Shown piece after piece: positions 1 through 7,142 of a DNA stretch of 12,120 nt. The notes under the pieces were generated by a model. It worked only from the letters and a program-made list of their open reading frames with translations. It had not been told where the DNA came from and did no database searches. The stretch is from assembly GCA_014804185.1 (NCBI GenBank), contig JAAVAG010000076.1:1-12120 (forward strand), in the 5' to 3' direction. The translations under genes were made by a program, and so were the position numbers. Source of the DNA: Lachnospiraceae bacterium (GTDB lineage: Bacteria; Bacillota; Clostridia; Lachnospirales; Lachnospiraceae). Every line of letters begins with the position of its first letter. The first letter of the stretch is position 1.

Positions 1-1
1 A

Positions 2-1255
2 CTGGGACTGCCGGTGGCCACGCTTCTGGATACCAAGGGGCCGGAAATCCGCCTGCGGGATTTTGAGGGCGGCAGAGTGATGCTTGAGAGTGGTCAGACT
101 TTTGTTCTGACGACAGACGAGATTATGGGTACCCGGGAGAGAGCGTCCATCACCTATCAGAATTTGAAAAATGATATCAGTGTGGGAACGACGATATTGA
201 TCGACGACGGATTGATTGAGATGACTGTGGAGGAAATCACCGGCAATGATATTGTCTGCCGGGTGGTCAACGGCGGTTTTGTATCCAATCATAAGGGAGT
301 CAATGTGCCTGGGGCGGTGTTGTCCATGCCCTATATCAGTGATGTGGACAGAAGCGACATTCTTTTCGGCATCGAACATGGATTTGATTTTATCGCTGCT
401 TCCTTTGCCAGAACCAGGGAGGATATCCTGGAGGTGCGCAGGATCCTGGACGATCACAAGAGCAGGATGAAGATCATCGCCAAAATTGAGAATATGCAGG
501 GGATCAATAATCTGGAGGAGATTCTCAGGGCATCGGACGGCATTATGGTGGCACGGGGCGACATGGGTGTGGAAGTGGCCATGGAGGAAGTGCCTATATT
601 ACAGAAAAAAATGATAAAGATGGCGGTAATGCAGGGCAAGCATGTGATCACGGCTACGCAGATGCTGGAATCCATGATCAAGAATCCCCGCCCCACCAGA
701 GCGGAGACAACGGATATTGCCAATGCGATTTATGACGGCACTACGGCGATTATGCTCTCCGGGGAGAGCGCCGCAGGACTTTATCCTGCGGAAGCGGTCA
801 GGACGATGGCCAGGATCGCGGAGCGTGCGGAGCGGGAAATCGACTATCACTTCGGTGTGCATCAGTATCAGGCGGAACTGGAGGGGGCGCCGGATATTAC
901 CACCGCGATTTCTCACGCAACCTGCAGCGTGGCCATGGATCTGCATGCGGCCGCAATCATTACGGTGACGATGTCCGGTTTTACGGCAAATATGATCGCA
1001 CGATATAAACCGGGATGTCAGGTGATTGGCTGTACGCTGGATGAAAAGGTACAGAGACAGCTGAATCTGTTGTGGGGCGTTAATCCGCTGATCATTCAAA
1101 AAGAGGAAACCACGGATGCGCTGTTTGAAGAGGCGGTCTGCAAGAGCAAACAGGCCGGGTTGGTGAAAACGGGCGATACCGTGGTCATAACAGCGGGGGT
1201 TCCGCTGGGAATCGCAGGAAATACGGATATGATACACGTGGTTACGGTGGACTGA
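2..1255 (+). CDS. pyk: Pyruvate kinase, 5'-truncated by window edge
   Basis: Catalyses the last step of glycolysis, phosphoenolpyruvate + ADP to pyruvate + ATP, in the cytosol. The reading frame is open from base 2, and the first visible residues (LGLPVATLLDTKGPEIR) belong to the conserved region about 60 residues into the family, so the true start lies off the left edge. The ATG at 14-16 would not be a sensible start and in fact reads GTG/Val in frame here. The 417 visible residues include the active-site lysine motif IIAKIENMQG (Lys codon 482-484), the metal/PEP loop ARGDMGVE, and ITATQMLESM...NPRPTRAE followed by GTTAIMLSGESAAG. The protein ends at HVVTVD without the extra C-terminal PEP-utiliser-like domain found in Bacillus-type enzymes, so it is the short ~475-residue form. 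No terminator is visible before the next gene 62 bp downstream. Confidence 0.97.
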   Translation: MGLPVATLLDTKGPEIRLRDFEGGRVMLESGQTFVLTTDEIMGTRERASITYQNLKNDISVGTTILIDDGLIEMTVEEITGNDIVCRVVNGGFVSNHKGVNVPGAVLSMPYISDVDRSDILFGIEHGFDFIAASFARTREDILEVRRILDDHKSRMKIIAKIENMQGINNLEEILRASDGIMVARGDMGVEVAMEEVPILQKKMIKMAVMQGKHVITATQMLESMIKNPRPTRAETTDIANAIYDGTTAIMLSGESAAGLYPAEAVRTMARIAERAEREIDYHFGVHQYQAELEGAPDITTAISHATCSVAMDLHAAAIITVTMSGFTANMIARYKPGCQVIGCTLDEKVQRQLNLLWGVNPLIIQKEETTDALFEEAVCKSKQAGLVKTGDTVVITAGVPLGIAGNTDMIHVVTVD

Positions 1256-1317
1256 CGGCCGAGCAGGGGTAATTCAGACGATATTGCCGGGACAGAAAGC
1301 AGAAAGGAGGTGGGCGT

Positions 1318-1758
1318 ATGGCAATCAGAGTTGAGCAGATGCAGCAGCCGCAGCCGATCCAGCAGACGCAGGAGGCGGCACAAAATGACGGCGCTTTTAA
1401 GTTTACGCTCGCCAGCCATATTGAGGAGGCAGAACTGCAGGCCAGGCTTCAGACACTGATGGAGGATATCACCATGCAGGGGCAGAAACTGGCTAAAAGG
1501 CGGGATCTGGCGGATATGCGCAGATACCGGGGACTGGTGAAAGAATTTTTGAACGAAGTGGTGACCCGTTCTCATTCCTTTTCCAGAGAAAACTTTCTGG
1601 ACAGGCGCGGGCGGCACAGGGTTTACGGGATCATCCGGCTGGTGGATGAGACTTTGGATGAACTGGCGCAGGAGTTGGTGAAAGACGAGCAGGACAATCT
1701 GGCGATTCTCAGCAAGATCGGGGAGATCAGGGGACTGCTGCTGGATATATTCACATAA
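1318..1758 (+). CDS. yaaR: YaaR family protein (DUF327)
   Basis: A 146-residue protein of the YaaR/DUF327 family, whose biochemical role is not established. It is soluble and almost entirely helical and charged after a Gln/Pro-rich N-terminus (residues 8-22). Family-like stretches include the segment around residues 60-95 (RRDLADMRRYRGLVKEFLNE, then SHSFSRENF) and the C-terminal acidic/hydrophobic helix ending GLLLDIF. The start is set by a good AAAGGAGGTG ribosome binding site just upstream of the ATG. The identification is strengthened by position: in Bacillus subtilis and many Clostridia yaaR sits directly before holB and ricT, as it does here. The usual neighbours tmk and yaaQ are not on its left; pyk is. 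There is no signal peptide or membrane segment. Confidence 0.85.
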   Translation: MAIRVEQMQQPQPIQQTQEAAQNDGAFKFTLASHIEEAELQARLQTLMEDITMQGQKLAKRRDLADMRRYRGLVKEFLNEVVTRSHSFSRENFLDRRGRHRVYGIIRLVDETLDELAQELVKDEQDNLAILSKIGEIRGLLLDIFT

Positions 1759-1812
1759 GAGAGGACTGCGGACAGGATAATCGGGGAGGTTACAAAAGGA
1801 AAGGGAGGAAAA

Positions 1813-2805
1813 ATGGCGGGATTTCAGGATATTATCGGTCAGGAACAGATCAGGGAGCATTTGGAGAATGCTTTGAAGACAGGGAAGGTTTCTCACGCCT
1901 ATATCATCAACGGGGAAAAGGGATCCGGCAAGGAGTTTATTGCCAGAATTTTTGCGGCAGCGCTGCAGTGCGAGGCCGGGGAGGGCAGGCCCTGTCAGAA
2001 GTGCCGCTCCTGCAGACAGGCTTTGAGCGGGAATCAGCCTGATATCATACAGGTTACCCACGAAAAGCCCAATACCATCGGCGTGGAGGATGTGCGCACG
2101 CAGATCAACAACGACATTATTCTGAAGCCCTACAGCAGCCCCTATAAAGTATATATTGTGAACGAGGCGGAGAAGATGACGCCGCAGGCGCAGAACGCGC
2201 TGCTGAAAACGCTGGAGGAGCCGCCGGCCTATGCGGTGATCCTGCTTCTTACCGCCAATGTAAATTCCATGCTTCAGACAATATTGAGCCGCAGTGTTAT
2301 TCTGAACATGAAGCCGGTGGGCGATGAGCAGATGCGGGAGTATCTGATGCGGGAGCTGCAGATTCCGGACTACAGGGCGCAGGTGTGCGTGGCGTTTGCG
2401 AGAGGAAATGTAGGAAAAGCCAAAATGCTGGCTTCCAGCGAGGACTTTGAGACGGTCAAGCAGGAGGCGGTGGCACTGCTGAAATATATAAAGGAAATGG
2501 ATGTCACCGAGATCGTTGCCGACATAAAAAAGATTTCGGATTATAAGATGGATGTGAATGACTATCTGGACATGATTTCCGTCTGGTACAGGGACGTTCT
2601 TCTGTTCAAAGCGACCAATGATGTCAATCATCTGGTCTTCCGGGAAGAGATCCAGAATATCCGCAAGGTGGCGGGGAGAACTTCCTATGAGGGAATAGAG
2701 TGTGTTCTGGGAGCGCTGGAAAAGGCGAAGAGCCGGCTGCGCGCGAATGTGAATTTTGAACTCACCATGGAACTGCTGCTGCTGGAAATCAAAGAGCATG
2801 GTTAA
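1813..2805 (+). CDS. holB: DNA polymerase III delta' subunit
   Basis: The 330-residue delta' subunit of the clamp loader, which helps load the beta clamp at replication forks. It has the AAA+ clamp-loader fold. A P-loop-like segment lies at 33-41 (NGEKGSGKE), a zinc-module cysteine set at C53, C61, C64 and C67 (CQKCRSC), the Walker-B-like strand VYIVNEAEKM at 113-122, the NALLKTLEEPP motif at 128-138, and the sensor-1/arginine-finger region LLTANV...TILSRS at 146-161. The P-loop has Glu where Ser/Thr is normal, and the Walker B Asp is Asn, as expected for a delta' subunit that does not hydrolyse ATP. The start follows an AAGGGAGGAAAA ribosome binding site. It lies in the conserved yaaR-holB-ricT order. 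Confidence 0.95.
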   Translation: MAGFQDIIGQEQIREHLENALKTGKVSHAYIINGEKGSGKEFIARIFAAALQCEAGEGRPCQKCRSCRQALSGNQPDIIQVTHEKPNTIGVEDVRTQINNDIILKPYSSPYKVYIVNEAEKMTPQAQNALLKTLEEPPAYAVILLLTANVNSMLQTILSRSVILNMKPVGDEQMREYLMRELQIPDYRAQVCVAFARGNVGKAKMLASSEDFETVKQEAVALLKYIKEMDVTEIVADIKKISDYKMDVNDYLDMISVWYRDVLLFKATNDVNHLVFREEIQNIRKVAGRTSYEGIECVLGALEKAKSRLRANVNFELTMELLLLEIKEHG

Positions 2806-2855
2806 GGAGTACCTGCGGGAGATAAGGCATCTTTGCAGGGCACAGGAGGTTATAG

Positions 2856-3785
2856 ATGACAAAAGTAATAGGAGTGAGGTTTCGCACCGCGGGAAAGATC
2901 TATTTCTTTGATCCGGGGCGGTTTCATGTTAAAAAAGGAAGCTATGTGATCGTTGAGACGGCCAGGGGTATAGAATTCGGAACGGTGGTTTCGGAACCCC
3001 GGGAAGTGCCGGACGACAAGGTGGTACAGCCGCTGAAGCCTGTGCTTCGCATAGCGAATCAGAAAGATCTGGAACAGGAGAGCGCCAACAAGATAAAAGA
3101 AAAAGAGGCGTTTCAAATCTGCCTGGAAAAGATCCGCAAGCATGGACTGGAGATGAAGCTGATCGATGCGGAGTATACGTTCGACAATAATAAGGTGCTG
3201 TTCTATTTTACGGCGGACGGGAGAATTGATTTCCGCGAGTTGGTAAAGGATCTGGCGGCGGTGTTCCGCACAAGGATCGAACTGCGGCAGATCGGCGTCC
3301 GGGACGAGACGAAAATAGTGGGGGGCATCGGGATCTGCGGCAGGTCTCTGTGCTGTCACACGCATCTGTCGGAGTTTATACCGGTTTCCATTAAAATGGC
3401 AAAGGAGCAGAATCTCTCTCTGAATCCCACCAAGATTTCAGGGGTGTGCGGCAGGCTTATGTGTTGTTTAAAGCATGAGGAGGACACCTATGAAGAACTG
3501 AACAGACGACTTCCGGGCATAGGGGATTTTGTGACCACAGACGACGGGCTGAAAGGCGAGGTGCACAGCGTCAATGTGCTGCGTCAGCTGGTGAAGGTCG
3601 TGGTGGATGTGAACGACGAGAAAGAGATTAAGGAATACAATGTCAGCCAGCTGAAATTCCGGCGCAGGCATGGGAAAAAGGACAGGCTGAACCTCTCTAA
3701 TGAGGAGATGAAAGAACTGAAAGAATTGGAAAAGCAGGAAAAGATAGAAAAACGGGAAGGAAAGTCAAAGCTGGATGACGATTGA
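2856..3785 (+). CDS. ricT: RicT/YaaT, PSP1-domain protein
   Basis: A 309-residue PSP1-domain protein of the YaaT/RicT family. In B. subtilis RicT joins RicA and RicF in an Fe-S-binding complex that supports RNase Y-dependent mRNA processing and affects competence, biofilm and sporulation. The N-terminal region (4-60) and the PSP1 C-terminal domain (about 60-150) match the family, including LDAEYTFD-like IDAEYTFDNNKVLFYFTADGR at 103-123. Two near-identical cysteine clusters, CGRSLCC (161-167) and CGRLMCC (198-204), are the likely cluster ligands. The C-terminus (about 265-309) is Lys/Glu-rich and probably disordered or coiled. The start follows CACAGGAGGTTATAG. The last 11 bases overlap the next gene, suggesting coupled translation. 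ricA and ricF are not in the window. Confidence 0.93.
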   Translation: MTKVIGVRFRTAGKIYFFDPGRFHVKKGSYVIVETARGIEFGTVVSEPREVPDDKVVQPLKPVLRIANQKDLEQESANKIKEKEAFQICLEKIRKHGLEMKLIDAEYTFDNNKVLFYFTADGRIDFRELVKDLAAVFRTRIELRQIGVRDETKIVGGIGICGRSLCCHTHLSEFIPVSIKMAKEQNLSLNPTKISGVCGRLMCCLKHEEDTYEELNRRLPGIGDFVTTDDGLKGEVHSVNVLRQLVKVVVDVNDEKEIKEYNVSQLKFRRRHGKKDRLNLSNEEMKELKELEKQEKIEKREGKSKLDDD

Positions 3786-4512
3786 ACTGAAAGAACATGA
3801 GCGGCTGGACGAACTGCAGAGAAACGGTTATCGTATTATCCAGAACCCGGAAAAATTCTGCTTTGGGATGGATGCAGTTCTGCTGTCCGGATTTGCCGGA
3901 GCCGGAAAAGGGGACAGAGTGCTGGACATCGGAACAGGTACAGGGATTATACCGATCCTGATGGAGGCAAAGACAGAGGCGGAGCATCTGACCGGACTGG
4001 AGATTCAGGAGGAGAGCGCGGATATGGCAAGGCGCAGCGTGGCGCTGAACTGCCTGACGGAGAAGATAGAGATCATCACCGGAGATATCAGGGAGGCGGA
4101 TCGGATTTTTGAACCCGCCTCCTTTGATGTTGTCACATCCAATCCGCCTTATATGATCGGGAACCATGGACTGCAGAGCCCGAACGCCCCTCGGGCCCTC
4201 GCCAGGCATGAAATCTGCTGCACCCTGGAGGATGTGGTATCCGGTGCGGCGCGGCTTTTAAAACCCGGCGGGCATTTTTATATGGTGCACCGTCCTTTCC
4301 GGCTGGCGGAAATCATTGTGACGATGACCCGTTTCCGGCTGGAACCCAAGCGGATGCGTCTGGTCTATCCCTTTGTGGACAGAGAGCCGAACATGCTGCT
4401 GATAGAAGGAGTGCGGGGAGGAAAGCCGCGCATGACAGTGGAGAAACCGTTGATTGTTTACCGTGAGCCCGGAAAGTATACACAGGAGATTTATGATGTG
4501 TATGGCTATTGA
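3775..4512 (+). CDS. tRNA1(Val) A37 N6-methyltransferase-like (YabB/TrmN6 family)
   Basis: A 245-residue SAM-dependent N6-adenine methyltransferase of the YabB/TrmN6 type, probably modifying A37 of a tRNA; the substrate is inferred from E. coli TrmN6. Class I motif I is LDIGTGTGI (50-58), the acidic ribose-binding position follows at GLEIQ (74-78), and the catalytic NPPY tetrapeptide is at 123-126 inside TSNPPYM. A family-typical upstream stretch, EKFCFGMDAVLLSGF, lies at 26-40. The ATG lies inside the end of ricT, with GGAAGGAAAG upstream. It sits between ricT and rsmI, as in B. subtilis (yabB), but yabA, which lies before yabB there, and yazA, which lies after it, are absent. Exact target base and tRNA cannot be read from sequence, so I give no symbol. 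Confidence 0.88.
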   Translation: MTIELKEHERLDELQRNGYRIIQNPEKFCFGMDAVLLSGFAGAGKGDRVLDIGTGTGIIPILMEAKTEAEHLTGLEIQEESADMARRSVALNCLTEKIEIITGDIREADRIFEPASFDVVTSNPPYMIGNHGLQSPNAPRALARHEICCTLEDVVSGAARLLKPGGHFYMVHRPFRLAEIIVTMTRFRLEPKRMRLVYPFVDREPNMLLIEGVRGGKPRMTVEKPLIVYREPGKYTQEIYDVYGY

Positions 4513-4543
4513 AGACAGGGGCAGGAGAAAGGTTGAATAAGGA

Positions 4544-5422
4544 ATGTCAGGAACATTGTATTTGTGCGCCACGCCTATCGGCAATCTGAAGGATATGACG
4601 CCCAGGGTGCAGGAGACACTGGGAAGTGTAGATCTGATCGCTGAGGAAGACACCCGGAACAGCATCCGGCTGTTAAATTATTTTGAGATCCATACGCCTA
4701 TGACAAGCTACCATGAGTACAACAGGGTGGAAAAGGCCAGGCAGCTTGTGGGACAGCTTCAGGAGGGAAAGAATATAGCGCTGATTACCGACGCAGGGAC
4801 GCCGGCGATCTCGGATCCGGGAGAGGTGCTGGTGCGGATGTGCCAGGAAAACGGCATCCCTGTCACGGCGCTGCCGGGACCCGCGGCCTGTATCGCCGCG
4901 CTCACCCTGTCGGGGCTCAGCACCAGGCGTTTTTGCTTCGAGGGGTTTCTTCCGATGGACAAGAAGGAGAGGGCGGAGGTGCTGGAGGAACTGAAAGAAG
5001 AAACCAGGACCATCGTGCTCTATGAAGCGCCCCACCATCTGGTCCGCATGCTGGAACTGCTGCGGGAGACGCTGGGAGAACGCAGAATTACTTTGTGCCG
5101 GGAACTGACGAAAAAGTTTGAAACAGTCGTTCCCACCACACTCGACGGCGCTCTGCAGATGTATCGGTCGGAGGAGCCGCGGGGAGAATATGTGCTGGTG
5201 GTGGAGGGGATGAGCCGGGAGGAAAAGAGAAAAGAACAGACTGCCGCCTGGGAAACCATGTCCGTGGAGGAGCATATGGCGTTTTACGAGAAACAGGGAA
5301 TGGACGAAAAGAGCGCCATGAAGCAGGTGGCCAGGGACCGCGGTGTGGGAAAACGGGAGATATATGGTTACCTTCATGTAGAGAGGAAAGATATGGAGAC
5401 GGGCGGAGGGGGATCAAAATGA
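4544..5422 (+). CDS. rsmI: 16S rRNA (cytidine1402-2'-O)-methyltransferase
   Basis: A 292-residue tetrapyrrole-methylase-fold enzyme that 2'-O-methylates C1402 of 16S rRNA in the ribosomal P site, using SAM. Family hallmarks are all present: LYLCATPIGNLKDMT (5-19), IAEEDTR (32-38), ALITDAGTPAISDPG (79-93), the LPGPAA loop (110-115), the FEGFLP segment (132-137) and YEAPHH (160-165). The C-terminal part (about 235-280) carries the small helical domain common in this family, with VARDRGVGKREIY near its end, followed by a Gly-rich tail. The start ATG has AGGAGAAAGG upstream. The stop codon overlaps the ATG of lrgA (ATGA at 5419-5422), linking translation of the two. Confidence 0.96.
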   Translation: MSGTLYLCATPIGNLKDMTPRVQETLGSVDLIAEEDTRNSIRLLNYFEIHTPMTSYHEYNRVEKARQLVGQLQEGKNIALITDAGTPAISDPGEVLVRMCQENGIPVTALPGPAACIAALTLSGLSTRRFCFEGFLPMDKKERAEVLEELKEETRTIVLYEAPHHLVRMLELLRETLGERRITLCRELTKKFETVVPTTLDGALQMYRSEEPRGEYVLVVEGMSREEKRKEQTAAWETMSVEEHMAFYEKQGMDEKSAMKQVARDRGVGKREIYGYLHVERKDMETGGGGSK

Positions 5423-5772
5423 AATATGTGAAACAACTTATGATCATTCTGGCGGTATCTTTCGCAGCGGAGGCTATGGAGTACCTGATCCCGCTGCCGG
5501 TGACGGCCAGCGTATATGGCCTGCTGCTCATGCTGGCTGCTTTGACCACACATGTTATTCCGCTGAAAAAGGTGGAGGAGACGGCGGATTATCTGGTAAA
5601 TATTATGGCGGTCATGTTTGTCCCGGCCGCGGTGGGAATCATGGCGGCAATGGAGGAATTAAAACAGATGGCCCTGCCGCTGATCGCAGCGGTTTTGATC
5701 AGTACGCCTCTGGTCATGATCGTTACGGGATGGACGGCGCAGTTTATTCTGCGGAGGAGGAAAAAGGAGTGA
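5419..5772 (+). CDS. lrgA: CidA/LrgA family holin-like membrane protein
   Basis: A 117-residue integral membrane protein of the CidA/LrgA family, small holin-like proteins that modulate murein hydrolase activity, lysis and, in some bacteria, small-metabolite export. Four hydrophobic helices are visible, at roughly 5-20, 30-47, 58-77 and 83-112. Family features are the PLPVTASVYGLLLMLAAL segment (25-42, matching the usual PiPaSviGmllL pattern) and FVPAAVGIM (67-75, matching fvPagVGi). The tail is RRRKKE, predicting a cytosolic C-terminus. It starts in the stop codon of rsmI and ends in the start of lrgB, so it is translationally coupled on both sides. CidA and LrgA cannot be told apart by sequence alone; LrgA is chosen because LrgB follows. 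Confidence 0.85.
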   Translation: MKYVKQLMIILAVSFAAEAMEYLIPLPVTASVYGLLLMLAALTTHVIPLKKVEETADYLVNIMAVMFVPAAVGIMAAMEELKQMALPLIAAVLISTPLVMIVTGWTAQFILRRRKKE

Positions 5773-6461
5773 AAGAATTTCTGACGAACTCACTTTTCTT
5801 CGGAGTCGTGCTCACTTTTGCCGCCTATGAAATCGGTCTTTTGCTGAAAAGAAAGGTGAAACTGGCAATCTGCAATCCTCTGCTTATGGCAGCCGTCATC
5901 ATTATCGGCGTGCTGCTGGCTCTGGATGTGGACTATGAGACTTACAATGCCGGAGCAGGATATATCAGCTATTTTCTGACTCCGGCCACGGTCAGCCTGG
6001 CGATTCCGCTGTATCGGCAGCTGACGCTTCTGAAGAAATATCCGCTGGCGATTTTTGCCGGCATTACTGCCGGGGTGCTGACAGCCATGATCAGCATTTT
6101 GTGTGTAAGTCTGCTGTTTGGACTGGACCACAGGCAGTATGTGACGCTGCTGCCCAAGTCCATCACAACCGCCATCGGCATGGGAATGTCGGAGAAGATG
6201 GGCGGCATTGTGACGCTGACGGTAGTGTCCATATGCATCACAGGGATTCTGGGGAACGTGACCGCGGATACCGTACTGAGAATAGCAAAAATCAATGAAC
6301 CGGTGGCCAGAGGGCTGGCCATAGGCACTTCCTCCCATGCGCTGGGAACCACCAGGGCCATGGAGATGGGGGAGGTGGAGGGCGCCATGAGCAGTCTGTC
6401 CATTGTTGTCGCCGGGGTGCTGACGGTGATCGCCGCCTCTGTCTTTGCAAATTTTATTTGA
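5769..6461 (+). CDS. lrgB: LrgB/CidB family membrane protein
   Basis: A 230-residue multi-pass membrane partner of LrgA. The start is taken as GTG at 5769 (MKEFLTNSLFF...). It overlaps the lrgA stop by 4 bp, has GGAGG at 5756-5760 at good spacing, and gives the usual family length; an upstream in-frame ATG at 5730 would add 13 hydrophilic residues inside lrgA. Recognition motifs are YFLTPATVSLAIPLYRQ (68-84), LLPKSITTAIGMGMSE (127-142) and the highly conserved RGLAIGTSSHALGTTRAMEM (181-200) followed by GEVEGAMSSLSI. In the family this pair is controlled by LytSR two-component systems, but none is adjacent here; expression is likely from the upstream operon promoter. Two terminators follow. 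Confidence 0.93.
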   Translation: MKEFLTNSLFFGVVLTFAAYEIGLLLKRKVKLAICNPLLMAAVIIIGVLLALDVDYETYNAGAGYISYFLTPATVSLAIPLYRQLTLLKKYPLAIFAGITAGVLTAMISILCVSLLFGLDHRQYVTLLPKSITTAIGMGMSEKMGGIVTLTVVSICITGILGNVTADTVLRIAKINEPVARGLAIGTSSHALGTTRAMEMGEVEGAMSSLSIVVAGVLTVIAASVFANFI

Positions 6462-6463
6462 TG

Positions 6464-6503
6464 AAACAACGGATGACACGCAGAGCGTGTCATCCGTTGT
6501 TTT
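6464..6503 (+). terminator. Rho-independent terminator after lrgB
   Basis: A perfect 18-bp inverted repeat (6464-6481 with 6485-6502) around a 3-base loop (AGA), ending in a short T run (6500-6503). It begins 2 bases after the lrgB stop. The stem is unusually long and the T-tract modest, so it may also act as a 3' end stabiliser. Confidence 0.85.
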
Positions 6504-6516
6504 GTCGGTCAAATGG

Positions 6517-6549
6517 AAAATCCTGCCGGATATCGGGCAGGATTTTTTT
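6517..6549 (+). terminator. Second, tandem Rho-independent terminator
   Basis: An 11-bp stem, AAAATCCTGCC (6517-6527) with GGCAGGATTTT (6536-6546), has an 8-base loop and a run of seven T from 6543 to 6549. It backs up the hairpin just upstream and insulates the downstream sporulation unit from the housekeeping operon. Confidence 0.85.
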
Positions 6550-6566
6550 GGCGAAAACGCAGCCGA

Positions 6567-6596
6567 TGCATAGAGAAACAGTGTCTGCGCATACTA
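6567..6596 (+). promoter_or_regulatory. Sigma-G-type forespore promoter
   Basis: TGCATA at 6567-6572 and CATACTA at 6590-6596 are separated by 17 bases. This matches the B. subtilis sigma-G consensus (TGMATA, 17-18 bp, CATACTA) at every defined position. Sigma-F has a related -35 but a different, GG-starting -10, so sigma-G is the better reading. Transcription would start near 6603 and read into two CotF-like genes, which fits sporulation. The consensus comes from Bacillus and is applied here by inference. Confidence 0.7.
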
Positions 6597-6612
6597 AGAC
6601 TGGCAGACAAGC

Positions 6613-6633
6613 AGTGCCGAAAGGCACTTTTTT
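6613..6633 (+). promoter_or_regulatory. Leader hairpin with GAAA loop and U-tract (terminator-like)
   Basis: AGTGCC (6613-6618), GAAA and GGCACT (6623-6628) form a 6-bp stem capped by a GNRA tetraloop, followed immediately by six T (6628-6633) and then the AAAAGGAGG ribosome binding site. It lies between the sigma-G-type promoter and the first gene, so it would sit in the mRNA leader as a weak terminator/attenuator or as a 5' stabilising stem. Function is inferred. Confidence 0.5.
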
Positions 6634-6648
6634 AAAAGGAGGTAGAAA

Positions 6649-6834
6649 ATGTCCAATATTTCAGAACTGGAATTACAGAACCTCCGCCATCTGATTGGCG
6701 GATATGACACGACACACTGCAAAATGCAGGACTATGCGCAGGCGGCAAACGATGCCAAAGTAAAGCAGTTTTTTGAAAAAGGCGCAAGATCGGCAATGGA
6801 AAACAAGCAGCAGCTTATGAAGTTTTTGCAGTAA
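6649..6834 (+). CDS. Small helical protein, CotF/ferritin-like spore protein candidate
   Basis: A 61-residue protein beginning MSNISELELQNLRHLIGG. It is predicted to form two amphipathic helices (about 4-18 and 24-58) with no signal peptide or membrane segment. The pattern of a helix, GG turn, then a long helix with K/E/Q-rich faces resembles the small CotF/ferritin-like spore-associated proteins of Clostridia; I recognise the type but cannot assign a family member. The start is firm: AAAGGAGG sits 6 bases before the ATG. It is the first gene after the sigma-G-type promoter and lies 16 bp before a second CotF-like gene, so a spore-coat or forespore role is likely. H19-like Asp/His positions (YDTTHC) could suggest metal binding, but this is speculative. 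Confidence 0.75.
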   Translation: MSNISELELQNLRHLIGGYDTTHCKMQDYAQAANDAKVKQFFEKGARSAMENKQQLMKFLQ

Positions 6835-6850
6835 GGGAGGGAACGAAAAG

Positions 6851-7111
6851 ATGCAGATGAACGAAAAGACAATGGTGGCGGATACCCTGACGGGGATCAA
6901 CGGAGAACTGATCAGATATGCGGAGATGATTCCCCAGACGGAGAACAAGGAATTGAAGAACACTTTAAAGCAGTTCCGCAGCGCCTGTGAACAGTCCCAG
7001 GAGGAACTGTATCAGATCGCTCGGGAGAAATCCTATTATGTTCCTGCGGCAAAGGCGACACAGGAAGAAGTTCAGCACGTGAAGAGCCTGTTTACGAGTT
7101 CCACGATATAA
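6851..7111 (+). CDS. CotF-family spore coat-like protein
   Basis: An 86-residue all-helical protein resembling the Coat_F domain. It has a first helix MVADTLTGINGELIRYAEM, then NKELKNTLKQFRSACEQSQEELYQIAREKSYYVPA, which follows the family pattern of (NxxLRxxLxxxR...QxExFxxAxxxGYYxPA). B. subtilis CotF is a proteolytically processed coat protein, whereas this is a single short domain. The ATG at 6851 has GGGAGGG upstream; an in-frame ATG two codons later is less well spaced. It shares the sigma-G-type promoter with the 61-residue gene before it and is followed by a strong terminator, so the two form a dedicated unit. The two short proteins might assemble as partner helices; that is inference. 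Confidence 0.78.
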   Translation: MQMNEKTMVADTLTGINGELIRYAEMIPQTENKELKNTLKQFRSACEQSQEELYQIAREKSYYVPAAKATQEEVQHVKSLFTSSTI

Positions 7112-7142
7112 TGCACCGAAAAAAATAAGGAAATGCAGCTTG

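Noticed and set aside
1096..2862. A 588-codon open frame on the minus strand across yaaR and holB
   Set aside because: The forward strand here encodes two recognisable, syntenic proteins with good ribosome binding sites. The reverse product is His/Leu/Arg/Gln-rich with no recognisable domain, as expected of an antisense shadow.
2798..2911. A 37-codon frame (MVKEYLREIRHL...) overlapping the end of holB and start of ricT
   Set aside because: No convincing ribosome binding site, overlaps both real genes, and no recognisable product.
5730..5768. An upstream in-frame ATG start for lrgB
   Set aside because: It would add 13 polar residues inside lrgA with no ribosome binding site; the GTG at 5769 has GGAGG, 4-bp overlap and normal family length.
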